DNA of 19,849 nucleotides from Eggerthellaceae bacterium (GTDB taxonomy: Bacteria > Actinomycetota > Coriobacteriia > Coriobacteriales > Eggerthellaceae), in NCBI GenBank assembly GCA_017459485.1, contig JAFUCW010000303.1, forward strand, positions 1 to 19,849, given 5' to 3'. The first letter of the stretch is position 1; every line of letters begins with the position of its first letter. The notes beneath the pieces are model-generated. The model worked only from the letters and a program-made list of their open reading frames with translations, did no database searches and was not told where the DNA came from. Both the position numbers and the translations under genes were made by a program. Shown one piece after another: positions 1 to 6,910 of this stretch.

Positions 1-311
1 ACATGAGCGTGTCGTGCGACTGCGAAGGTACGGCGGCGGCCCCTGTGGTCACGCCCAACGTTGGCATTCTGGCCTCCACGGACATCGTGGCTATCGACGC
101 CGCGAGCGTGGATTTGGTGTATGCGATGTCTGCCGAAGACAACCACGACCTTGTGGAACGCATAGCAACGCGCCATGGGCACCGCCAGATAAGCTAAATG
201 CACGAGCTCGGCATGGGCAACTGGCGCTACGAGCTGGTCGACATAGACAACGGCGACGCCGTCATCCAGCCAGCGGATGCCGTGGAAGGAGTCGTGCCTT
301 TCGAAGCGTAG
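1..311 (+). pseudogene. 3' end of a DUF362-type iron-sulfur protein gene with an in-frame stop
   Basis: The gene enters from the left edge. Translation from position 3 gives a stretch typical of DUF362 proteins: a cysteine pair (CDCEG), then VGILASTDIVAIDAASVDLV and a helix ending near RHGHRQ. A TAA stop stands at 195-197. The same frame then continues without a gap with MHELGMGNWRYELVDIDNG and on to a natural stop at 309-311. DUF362 proteins normally carry a hydrophobic or aromatic residue followed by an ELGxG segment here, so the stop most likely replaces a Tyr codon (TAC or TAT to TAA). What is visible is therefore a single-base nonsense mutation in an otherwise intact C-terminus. The family is associated with 4Fe-4S proteins; the exact substrate is unknown. 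The missing 5' part prevents a check for other lesions. Confidence 0.6.
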
Positions 312-474
312 TATTTGCGGCGAATGCAATAGGCATGGGACATTACCGAAATGGTCGAGACTGCGGTTGCGTGGCTCACCGAGAACAGCTTCTAGCGTTC
401 GTATCCAATAGAGGGGGCAGTGCCCCCGTCCCCGCAAAGACTATCTATTCCGAAAGAGCAAGAGGGGAGCAATT
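312..474. other. Intergenic gap with a possible gene remnant
   Basis: No complete gene is seen. Codons 333-395 on the plus strand read like a protein C-terminus (AWDITEMVETAVAWLTENSF, then TAG) but have no usable start, so they may be the tail of a lost gene. At 412-426 there is a short GC palindrome, GGGGGCAGTGCCCCC. The cupin gene has a GAGGGGAGCAATT leader just before its ATG. Confidence 0.25.
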
Positions 475-885
475 ATGGTGCCAACGGATTTATCCGCATT
501 CCCAGTGGGCGAGCCCAACACTGCCTTCGCGCAGTACTTCATCGGACAAAGCTACCTTGCGCCGCTTTCCACGGAGCAGGTGCCCATCTTCAACGTCACC
601 TTCGAACCGGGGTGCCGCAACAACTGGCACGTCCATCATGCGTCGTCCGATGGCGGGCAGATGCTTGTCTGTGTTGCTGGGCGCGGATGGTACCAGGAAT
701 GGGGAAAGGAGCCGCGTGCGCTTCGCCCGGGCGATGTGGTGAACATCCCCGAAGGCGTCAAGCACTGGCATGGTGCCGCACGCGACAGCTGGTTCCAGCA
801 CCTGGCCGTCGATGTTCCTGGCGAGGACGCGCATGCCGAATGGCTCGAACCCGTCGACGACGAACAATACGGGAAGTTGACCTAG
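475..885 (+). CDS. Single-domain cupin protein
   Basis: A 136-residue protein with one cupin beta-barrel. Cupin motif 1 is visible as GCRNNWHVHHASSDGGQMLVCV with a metal-type HxHH; the usual glutamate is replaced by Gln (Q in GGQM). Motif 2 is PGDVVNIPEGVKHWHGA with the third histidine. This fits the small manganese/iron cupins found with carboxymuconolactone-decarboxylase-like or aldo-keto reductase genes in anaerobes. Such proteins are often annotated only as cupin domain-containing, and the reaction cannot be told from sequence. An AGGGGAG ribosome site about 8 bases upstream supports the ATG at 475. It appears to be transcribed alone; the upstream neighbour is a decayed gene, which may be all that is left of an older operon. 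Confidence 0.8.
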   Translation: MVPTDLSAFPVGEPNTAFAQYFIGQSYLAPLSTEQVPIFNVTFEPGCRNNWHVHHASSDGGQMLVCVAGRGWYQEWGKEPRALRPGDVVNIPEGVKHWHGAARDSWFQHLAVDVPGEDAHAEWLEPVDDEQYGKLT

Positions 886-1233
886 GCGGTAGTTACGACG
901 AAGGCGTCAAATTTCCGAAAATATGGCCTCCGTTCTACAGGGAACGTCTTACTCATGCTGTCGTAATTGCGGCATGACTCGAGCCGAAGAACCGGCTCGG
1001 AAAGATATGGATGATATATTCGGAAACCTTTGATGGAACATTCGGAAAAACACGGGTGGAATATTCGGAAAAACATGGGTGAGGCACCGGAAGCTTCTTG
1101 AGCACAGCAACCCCCCATCCACTGCTAACTATCGAAAATAACCATAGTCGGATATTTTCGAAAGGGAAAATATCTATTAACAGATATTTACGAAAGAAAT
1201 ATGGTACAGTCCTTTCAAGAAGGAAGGAGCTCC
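886..1233. promoter_or_regulatory. Repeat-rich upstream region of the AAA ATPase gene
   Basis: No gene is seen here. Three tandem 23-bp units lie at 1013-1035, 1036-1058 and 1059-1081, each with a core ATTCGGAAA and a tail ending in TG; a weaker fourth unit (CTCGGAAAGATATGGATG) precedes them with a 22-bp step. An inverted relative, TTTCCGAAAATAT, is at 912-924. Closer to the gene are TATCGAAAATA (1130-1140), ATATTTTCGAAAG (1152-1164) and ATATTTACGAAAG (1184-1196), the last two 32 bp apart. Regular spacing of about two helical turns suggests a protein-binding array or operator, possibly for autoregulation. No clear -35/-10 pair could be fixed. Confidence 0.5.
1013..1081 (+). repeat. Three tandem 23-bp repeats (TTCGGAAA core)
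   Basis: Units two and three differ at only two positions of 23 (GAACATTCGGAAAAACACGG against GAATATTCGGAAAAACATGG, both followed by GTG). Unit one shares the ATTCGGAAA core and the TG end. There are no spacers between units. Confidence 0.75.
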
Positions 1234-2541
1234 ATGCTTGAAAGGAAAATCCAAGCACAACTTGTTGGCTGGAAAGCAGCGCCAAAAAAGAAATGCCTTG
1301 TTGTTCAAGGTGCCCGCCAGGTTGGCAAGACGTTTGCTGTCGAGCAGTTTGGAAAAGAGCACTATTTGGAACTTCTTACTATCAACTTCAAGGAAACCCC
1401 AAACGAGGCGGCCGTATTTCAGGGCAGCCTTTCGGTCGACACAATGGTTACTTCCCTGAGATTTCGCCACCCCGAGCTTGTTATTACGCCAGGGCGCACC
1501 CTGCTTTTCTTCGACGAAATACAAGAATGCCCAGAAGCTATTACGTCCCTGAAGTTTTGGACCAACGATGGGCGCTACGACGTAATAGCGTCTGGATCCA
1601 TGCTCGGCATAGACTACCAACGACCCAGCTCTTATCCCGTTGGCTATCTTGACTACCTTACGCTCAAGGGGCTTGATTTCGAAGAGTTCCTTTGGGCACA
1701 AGGTTTGAGCAAGGATCTTACGGCGTCGATAGAGCTCTATTTTAGGAATCGCGAACCCGTGCCATCTGCCGTGCACGACCAGCTTGCTATGCACTATCGT
1801 CTGTTCTGCGCGCTGGGCGGGATGCCCGAAGTGGTTCAGACCTATGAGGACACGAAGGACATGCGGGCAGCCGATGCCATCCAGCGGGCATTGCTGCAAG
1901 GTTACTTATACGACATAGCACACTATGCAACCGCACAGGAGAAGATTAAGGCGGAACGCTGCTTCCTCTCTATAGCCGGACAGCTGCTGGGAAAGGAAAA
2001 CCACAAGTTTCAGTATAAGCTCCTCGAAAAAGGGTGCAAGGCAGCCAAGTACTATTCAAGTATCGACTGGTTAACGCGGGCAGATATCGCCACGGCAAGC
2101 ACGAACGTTACAGCGGCAGCCTTCGACCTTGTCGACTATGAAGTGGAGGGAAATTTCAGGCTCTACTGCACCGACCTGTCGCTCCTTTTGGCCATGCGGG
2201 ACTTCGGAATCAAGCAAGCCATTGTCGAGGGCACTCTTTCTGGAAACACGAAGGGCGGCTTGTACGAGAGCTTTATCGCCGATGCCTTGCACAAAAGCGG
2301 TCATGTCCTGCACTTCTATCGCAACGAATCAACAAAGCGCGAGGTGGATTTCCTTGTGCAGAGGGAAGGGCGCATTATTCCCATAGAGGTAAAGGCGGGA
2401 CGGGCAGCTGCCAACTCTCTTAGTAGGATTGTGAGCAACAATCCCGAAATAGACGCTGCATATAAGATTGCAAATGCCAACGTAGGGATAAGCGAGGATG
2501 GTGTGGTCACCATTCCGCACTATATGGCGATGTATGTGTAA
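1234..2541 (+). CDS. AAA-family ATPase, DUF4143 type
   Basis: A 435-residue protein with the typical two-part DUF4143 build. The N-terminal ATPase domain has Walker A GARQVGKT at residues 26-33, Walker B LLFFDE at 90-95 and a sensor-like VIASGSMLG at 118-125. The C-terminal domain has EVDFLV (370-375) followed by IPIEVKAG with E385 and K387, a PD-(D/E)xK-like nuclease-fold signature. I chose the ATG at 1234 because GGAAGGAG lies just upstream and homologues start MLxRKI; an in-frame ATG at 1201 is further back without a ribosome site. The family is common in gut anaerobes, often singly encoded and in many copies, and its biological role is not settled (mobile-element or defence-type roles have been proposed). 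Its upstream repeats suggest dedicated regulation. Base composition is lower in GC than the neighbours, which fits lateral transfer. Confidence 0.88.
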   Translation: MLERKIQAQLVGWKAAPKKKCLVVQGARQVGKTFAVEQFGKEHYLELLTINFKETPNEAAVFQGSLSVDTMVTSLRFRHPELVITPGRTLLFFDEIQECPEAITSLKFWTNDGRYDVIASGSMLGIDYQRPSSYPVGYLDYLTLKGLDFEEFLWAQGLSKDLTASIELYFRNREPVPSAVHDQLAMHYRLFCALGGMPEVVQTYEDTKDMRAADAIQRALLQGYLYDIAHYATAQEKIKAERCFLSIAGQLLGKENHKFQYKLLEKGCKAAKYYSSIDWLTRADIATASTNVTAAAFDLVDYEVEGNFRLYCTDLSLLLAMRDFGIKQAIVEGTLSGNTKGGLYESFIADALHKSGHVLHFYRNESTKREVDFLVQREGRIIPIEVKAGRAAANSLSRIVSNNPEIDAAYKIANANVGISEDGVVTIPHYMAMYV

Positions 2542-2616
2542 GAGCGCTTACTCGGTTTCCTCGTTGCGCAGCGTCCTAGTATGGGATGGTAGCCGTACCT
2601 GTGAACCGATCGAAAT

Positions 2617-2645
2617 AGGGTAGGGCCAGAGGCCAAGGCTACCCT
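2617..2645 (+). terminator. Stem-loop after the AAA ATPase gene
   Basis: AGGGTAG (2617-2623) pairs perfectly with CTACCCT (2639-2645); the loop itself contains GGCC-AGA-GGCC, which can form an inner stem. It lies about 75 bases after the stop codon. There is no T-run, so a role as a Rho-independent terminator is uncertain; it could instead be a structure flanking the remnant region. Confidence 0.3.
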
Positions 2646-2653
2646 GCAACCAC

Positions 2654-2934
2654 CCTGTAAGAGCGAATGCGTTCTTTTGCCAGCTGGGGCTCCAGCAGCC
2701 CCACCGCAACAAGCGCCGAGCATCAGTTACTGATGGCTCGGTTGCTCATGTTGAACACCGCTGCCATCTCTGTGAGCGTGAAATACTCGACGCATTCCTC
2801 CATCAGGTCGCAAACGGCGCATGCCGCGTACAGCCTGAGCGCTTCGGCGCCGCTCGCCAGCCTCCCACCCACGTGCCGATCGGCTTGTTCGCGTCGAGGG
2901 TCTTGCAGAAGTTCGCATAGCTGAACTCGAACAT
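2654..2934 (-). pseudogene. Broken small gene with an HTH-like segment
   Basis: On the minus strand an ATG at 2934 opens MFEFSYANFCKTLDANKPIG, which runs into noise. Near 2860 the neighbouring frame takes over with a protein-like stretch, EALRLYAACAVCDLMEE, then YFTLTEMAAVFNMSNRAIS, which has the look of a helix-turn-helix. A TGA at 2723-2725 then interrupts, and the same frame goes on with LVAVGLLEPQLAKERIRSYR. One frameshift and one in-frame stop would therefore join three pieces into a protein of roughly 90-100 residues. I do not recognise the family. The reading rests on composition and HTH-like spacing only, so it is tentative. Confidence 0.35.
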
Positions 2935-3032
2935 GTGATTTCGTCTTTGGCAATTTGAGGGTCTAATCCTGGTATTTCGGCAGGTGAAGGGCTGTATTCG
3001 CCAGACTGCGTTTCTGGTAATGCGCAGGTCCT

Positions 3033-3263
3033 GTGGACCCGGCTGCAAAATTGCGCCTTCATCTTGTCCTTCAAAAGTGCACGTGCACAGGCAGGGCGCT
3101 TATAAACCACCTACTTGTGCTTAACGACCACCCGCCGCTTATTATTTACGACGAAGACAGAATGCCATATTACGGTGCCATGGAAATCTGGAACGAAGAG
3201 GCAGACCTTGGGCCCATGAAAGAGCTCCTGAAGGTTGAGCTGGTTAAAACCTGGACAAGGTAA
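3033..3263 (+). pseudogene. 3' fragment of a Fic-family gene with lost catalytic loop
   Basis: The translated tail matches the C-terminal part of Fic (AMPylase) domains: AAKLRLHLV, then TGRALINHLLVLNDHPP, LIIYDEDRMPYYGAMEIW, and MKELLKVELVKTW before the stop. In intact Fic proteins the AAKL-type helix is followed by the catalytic HPFxxGNGR loop; here only LQKCTC stands between HLV and TGR, about five residues short. Small insertions and deletions in the DNA (CCTTCAAAAGTGCACGTGCACAGG) would explain it. The N-terminal half of the domain is absent: nothing Fic-like is found upstream to 2542. It is a dead remnant and cannot AMPylate. There is no convincing start or ribosome site. Confidence 0.6.
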
Positions 3264-3296
3264 TTGTGTAAAACCCTAGGCTGTACCGCACGGCGC

Positions 3297-3302
3297 TATA
3301 AT
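3297..3302 (+). promoter_or_regulatory. -10 element for the TetR gene
   Basis: A perfect TATAAT lies 40 bases before the TetR start. No good -35 hexamer is found 16-18 bases upstream (CCTAGG, a palindrome, occupies that place at 3274-3279 and could be an operator half). AAAGAGG precedes the start codon. Confidence 0.4.
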
Positions 3303-3341
3303 TTCGGAATGTATCATGGGTGCTAAAGAGGTACACGAACT

Positions 3342-3890
3342 ATGAAGCGGACGACAGCAAAGGAAATACGTGCGGATTCGTTTCGCGAGCTGGCGGAACG
3401 CAGGGCGGTCGACCGGATTACCATCAAGGACATCACGGACAACTGCGGATATTCGACGGCCACGTTCTACCGTCAGTTCAAGGACAAGTACGATCTGATC
3501 GCCTGGGATTACACCCGCGATCTGGCTGCCATTATGGCGCAGCTGGGCGAGGCAGAAAGTAACTGGAACCAGACGCTTGCTGACGCCGCACACTTCTTCG
3601 ACAACAACAAGGAATACTTGGCTAATCTTTTCCTGCATACCAGCGGGCTGGATTCTTTTATTTCCTACATGCGCGAGATTAATTTCGACAGCCTGAAAAA
3701 CAGCGTGAAGAAAATAACGGGGCAGTCGAAGCTGGATGCCAAGCTGGAAATGTACATTAGGGCTTACGTTTTGGGCAATGTTCAGTTCACCTGCGAATGG
3801 ATACTGGGGGAGCATAAAGGTGGTCCCGCAGTCCTGGCAGATGTGTATGCCAACACGCTCCCCGAAGCCTTGAAGCCCTATCTTGCGTAA
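3342..3890 (+). CDS. TetR/AcrR-family transcriptional regulator
   Basis: A 182-residue regulator. Residues 1-55 form the TetR DNA-binding domain with recognition segment ITIKDITDNCGYSTATFYRQFKDKYDLI, including the near-invariant TFYRQFxDKxDL. The rest is an all-helical ligand/dimer domain of the TetR_C_8 (DhaS-like) kind, as suggested by the WDYTRDL start and the YANTLPEAL end. The start at 3342 is preceded by AAAGAGG with a 10-base gap. No target gene sits divergently beside it; the nearest upstream sequence is the Fic remnant, so its original partner may have been lost. The ligand cannot be predicted. Confidence 0.85.
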   Translation: MKRTTAKEIRADSFRELAERRAVDRITIKDITDNCGYSTATFYRQFKDKYDLIAWDYTRDLAAIMAQLGEAESNWNQTLADAAHFFDNNKEYLANLFLHTSGLDSFISYMREINFDSLKNSVKKITGQSKLDAKLEMYIRAYVLGNVQFTCEWILGEHKGGPAVLADVYANTLPEALKPYLA

Positions 3891-4090
3891 ATAGGGAATA
3901 TTGATCTGACTTTGGGGCGCATTCGGATTCTGTTGCTTTAGACGAACGAGAAGGATTTACCCAGTTCAGACAGCAGTCTCCCTTTGTTGGCACCAAAGAT
4001 AGCCACCTGGAATTACACGCGCAACGCAGGTCAAAATGAGAGAATTCCGCCTGTTCTTCTCACAATGAGACAGACGCCCTTGTTTCTGAA

Positions 4091-4148
4091 TTGAACGCCA
4101 ATTTGCGATGCGCACAATTTAATTGTGCACAATCAAACAGCGCACAAC
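4091..4148 (+). promoter_or_regulatory. Palindromic OhrR/MarR-type operator overlapping a promoter
   Basis: GCACAATTTAATTGTGC (4112-4128) is a perfect palindrome with 8-base arms around one central T. It resembles the known OhrR box pattern (CAATT, spacer, AATTG). Further half-sites GCACAAT at 4127 and GCACAAC at 4142 give three GCACAA direct repeats exactly 15 bp apart. TTGAAC (4091-4096) with a 17-base spacer to ACAATT (4114-4119) is a possible promoter, so a bound repressor would cover the -10. The most likely binder is the OhrR-type protein encoded two genes on (4703-5164). Confidence 0.6.
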
Positions 4149-4174
4149 TAGTAACTTTTGAATGGAGGCATACC

Positions 4175-4630
4175 ATGGCAAACGAAAAGATTATCGAAGG
4201 CTTACAGGCAATCGTAACGGGGCTTTCCCAGCAGGCGGATGGCCACGACGTGCAGTCGCGCATCTTTGCAAGCGAAGGCTTCACCAAGCTGGCAGAAAAG
4301 TACGCTGAGCACGCAACGGAAGAGCGCGGTTACGTGGTTAAGTGCATTGACCGCATTCTCGACCTTGGTGGCGAAGTGAAGGTGGAAGAGAAGGTTGCCG
4401 CACCCGTGCACACCGACCCCATCGAGTGGGTGAAGTACGACCTGCAGGTGTCCAAAGACGGTCTTGCCTGGCTGGCTTCTATCGTGGAAGAAGCCCGCAC
4501 AGACTACACCACTTTCGACATGCTGAAGGAATACTACGTGGACGAAGAAGAAGATATGTATTGGGGCGAAGCCCAGCTTGAGCTGATCGAAAAGATTGGT
4601 GCACAGAACTGGCTTCTTCAGCAGCTGTAG
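4175..4630 (+). CDS. Ferritin-like diiron protein
   Basis: A 151-residue, highly acidic, all-helical protein of the ferritin/bacterioferritin-like superfamily. Carboxylate-rich helices are visible: EKYAEHATEERGYVVKCIDR (residues 41-60), WLASIVEEARTDY (99-111) and YVDEEEDMYWGEAQLELIEK (121-140), the last corresponding to the usual ExxH-type helix 4. The ferroxidase ligands can only be partly placed: Glu residues are present, but at the canonical bacterioferritin histidine position I read a tyrosine. Its role may therefore be iron storage or peroxide scavenging rather than classic bacterioferritin chemistry. ATG at 4175 is chosen because GGAGG lies 9 bases upstream; the frame is open further 5' only by chance. 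It is first in the redox block and directly behind the palindromic operator, so peroxide-controlled expression is likely. Confidence 0.75.
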   Translation: MANEKIIEGLQAIVTGLSQQADGHDVQSRIFASEGFTKLAEKYAEHATEERGYVVKCIDRILDLGGEVKVEEKVAAPVHTDPIEWVKYDLQVSKDGLAWLASIVEEARTDYTTFDMLKEYYVDEEEDMYWGEAQLELIEKIGAQNWLLQQL

Positions 4631-4648
4631 GCAACAGAATCACGAAGA

Positions 4649-4679
4649 GGGCTGGCGCGAGGCTGAAGGCTGCCAGCCC
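4649..4679 (+). terminator. Stem-loop between the ferritin-like and OhrR1 genes
   Basis: GGGCTGGC (4649-4656) pairs perfectly with GCCAGCCC (4672-4679), loop 15 bases; flanking GAAG/CTTC can lengthen the stem. TCTTCTTT follows shortly after. It may be a weak terminator or attenuator that lets the ferritin-like gene be expressed above the downstream genes. Confidence 0.45.
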
Positions 4680-4702
4680 ACGTCTTCTTTAAAGGAAATA
4701 CG

Positions 4703-5164
4703 ATGAGCACGGCAACCATCGCTCAAAAAGGAACCACCTATGACTGTCTGCGTCTAGAAAACCAGATTTGTTTCCCCTTGTACGCGTGCGCCAAGGAACT
4801 AACGCGGCAATACCGCAAGCCGTTGGAAGAGATAGGGCTTACTTACACGCAATACATCGCGATGATGGCGCTTTGGGAATTTGGCAGCATGACGGCGGGC
4901 GAGCTGGGCGAAAAGGTTCACTTGGATTCAGGTACTTTGACTCCTTTGCTCAAGCGGCTCGAAAAGCAGGGGTTGCTTACCCGAACGCGGCTGGAAAGCA
5001 ACGAACGCAAGCTCATGCTTTCCCTTACCAAGAAAGGCGAAGCGCTGAAAGATGCGGCCGCGGGCGTGCCGTCTGCGATGGATGGGTGTATTAAACTTGC
5101 AGACAACGAGATTGCGCAGCTAAAAACCTTGCTTGACAAAGCCCTGCGCTCAATGGAGGTGTAA
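4703..5164 (+). CDS. MarR-family regulator, OhrR type (1)
   Basis: A 153-residue MarR protein with the OhrR hallmarks. The N-terminal LENQICFPLYACAKELTRQY places Cys23 where the peroxide-reactive cysteine of OhrR sits (Cys15 in Bacillus subtilis), followed by the conserved tyrosine. GLTYTQYIAMMALWE and LHLDSGTLTPLLKRLEKQGLL form the winged helix-turn-helix. OhrR proteins release DNA when this cysteine is oxidised by organic hydroperoxides. AAAGGAAATACG precedes the ATG at 4703. The gene ends 3 bases before the metallo-hydrolase start (5168), so the two are probably co-transcribed. The CAATT/AATTG palindrome before the ferritin-like gene is its probable operator. No ohr gene is in the window. 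Confidence 0.85.
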   Translation: MSTATIAQKGTTYDCLRLENQICFPLYACAKELTRQYRKPLEEIGLTYTQYIAMMALWEFGSMTAGELGEKVHLDSGTLTPLLKRLEKQGLLTRTRLESNERKLMLSLTKKGEALKDAAAGVPSAMDGCIKLADNEIAQLKTLLDKALRSMEV

Positions 5165-5167
5165 AAC

Positions 5168-6108
5168 ATGGAAATTAAAGCAGTGAAGTTTCGGGACGGC
5201 GGCTTTTACACCCAGCCTTTCATCTTCGGCGGAGAAGAAGGGCAGGATAAGTTCGATCCGCAGATTCGCTACCGGGGAAGCTTGCAGAATTACCTTATCG
5301 ACACCGGTGAAGAAGTGATCCTGGTCGACACCGGCCTGCCCGCGGGAACGCCGGAAGAAGTGCCGGACGAGACGAGCGCTCTCTACACCGGCAAAGACGT
5401 GAATAGCTACATGGATGCGTTCGCGGCGTTGGGGTATGCACCCGAGCAGGTAACGAAGATCCTGCTCACCCACAAGCACGGCGACCATTCCGGCGAACTG
5501 AAGTCGTTCCCGAATGCCAGATTTACGTCAACGAAGAGGAGTTGTCTGCCGAAGAGCTGCAAGGTATCGAAAACCTCGTGCCCGTGGCATTCACGGATGG
5601 CGCCTACTACAATTTCCCGGAAAGCCAGAAGATCTGCGACGGCGTCTACATGGTCAAGGCCAAGGGGCACACGAACGGCAACAGCCTTATCGTCGCTGAA
5701 GACGGCGGCCTGTTCTATATGTTCGAAGCAGACATCACCTATGTGGACGAGGCGCTCTACGAAAACAAGCTTTCCATCGTCTTCGACGACCTGCCGGCAG
5801 CACGCGAAACGCTGGAGCGGGTGCGCGCGTTCGTGCGCAACCAACCCACGGTCTACATGGGCACCCACACACCGCAAGGCTACGAAAACCTGGAAGCCAA
5901 GCGCGTGATGGATTTGGACAACCCGGTAGAGACGGTTTTCGCCGAAGTCGACTTCTCGAAAGCACAGACTTCCGGCAAGTACGTCTGCCCGGTGTGCGGC
6001 TACGTGTACGACCCTGCTGACCACGGTGGCGTGGCGTTCGAAGATCTGCCCGACGACTGGGTATGTCCACGCTGCAAAGTTCCGAAGGCGAAGTTCAACC
6101 GCGCATAG
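5168..6108 (+). pseudogene. Metallo-beta-lactamase-fold hydrolase with C-terminal rubredoxin, frameshifted
   Basis: Two overlapping frames make one protein of about 313 residues. The first covers residues 1-117 with NYLIDTG, ILVDTG and the metal-binding THKHGDHSG (H102, H104, D106, H107). At 5518-5521 the reading shifts: GCC AGATTTACG reads correctly as GCC A(A)G ATT TAC if one A is restored, giving [15 protein letters not shown]. The second frame carries [31 protein letters not shown] and then a complete rubredoxin with [12 protein letters not shown] and DDWVCPRCK. The total length is one base short of a multiple of three, which fits a single-base deletion. The fusion implies electron transfer from rubredoxin to a metal centre, likely in oxygen or peroxide handling as for flavodiiron relatives; this is inference. 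Either a recent pseudogene or a sequencing error. Confidence 0.75.
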
Positions 6109-6118
6109 GTCTGTCAAT

Positions 6119-6877
6119 ATGAAGGTTTGTTATTTCACAGCAACGGGAAACTGCCTGTATGTTGCCGAGCGCATCGGGGACGAGCTCTTAAGCATTCCGC
6201 AGCTTATGAAGCAGGATGAAATCGAGCTTGAAGACGAAGCGGTGGGAATCGTGTGCCCCGTGTACGCGGTCGAAATGCCGATGATGGTGCGCGAGTTCAT
6301 GCACAAGGCGAAAATCAAAACCGACTACTTCTTCTTCGTGTACACCTATGGCGAGGGATATGCCGAGGCGCTTGCCCATGCCGAGCTTGTTGCGCAAGAG
6401 GTTGGGCTGGACCTTGCTTACGCCAATGCCGTGCAGATGGTGGACAACTACCTGCCTGGCTTCGAGATGGGCCAGCAGATCGATTCGCTTGTCCGCAAGG
6501 ACGTTGAAGGCCAGCTCGAACGGCTCTGGGCGGACATCGCTGCAAGGCGCGAAAGCAGGGTTGACGTCACGCCTGAAACGCTGGCTGCAGTGGAAACGTG
6601 GCAGCAACGCCTTGCCGTCCCCATCCTGCGCAAAGACACCGCGCGGCACTACATCGTGACCGATGCATACACGCGCTGCGGAATCTGCGCCCAAGTATGT
6701 CCGGCGGGAAACATTGTTGTCGGTGACAAGGTTGTATTCGAAGACAAATGCGAGGTTTGTTATGCCTGCCTGCACGCCTGCCCACAGTGTGCTCTACATA
6801 TACCCAGGGAACGTAGCGCTGCACGCTTCCGCAACGAACACATTTCGCTTAAGCGCATTATCGAAGCAAACGCCTAA
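6119..6877 (+). CDS. EFR1-type flavodoxin-ferredoxin fusion protein
   Basis: A 252-residue electron-transfer protein. The N-terminal half is flavodoxin-like, beginning with the FMN phosphate loop in MKVCYFTATGNCLYVAERIG and continuing with GIVCPVYAVEMPMMVREFM and FVYTYGEGY. The C-terminal part binds two 4Fe-4S clusters: CGICAQVCPAGNI and CEVCYACLHACPQCAL. This order is that of the EFR1 family (flavodoxin plus 2x[4Fe-4S]). ATG at 6119 is preferred because the flavodoxin strand starts there; it lies 10 bases after the stop of the metallo-hydrolase gene and has only a weak ribosome site, suggesting translational coupling. Together with the rubredoxin upstream and the flavoprotein downstream it forms a set of low-potential electron carriers. 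Confidence 0.88.
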   Translation: MKVCYFTATGNCLYVAERIGDELLSIPQLMKQDEIELEDEAVGIVCPVYAVEMPMMVREFMHKAKIKTDYFFFVYTYGEGYAEALAHAELVAQEVGLDLAYANAVQMVDNYLPGFEMGQQIDSLVRKDVEGQLERLWADIAARRESRVDVTPETLAAVETWQQRLAVPILRKDTARHYIVTDAYTRCGICAQVCPAGNIVVGDKVVFEDKCEVCYACLHACPQCALHIPRERSAARFRNEHISLKRIIEANA

Positions 6878-6910
6878 GCCAAAACTCATAAGAAGCAAGG
6901 AGAAGTGCCC

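Noticed and set aside
1013..1081. CRISPR-like array
   Set aside because: The 23-bp units are directly adjacent, with no spacers, and no cas genes are near.
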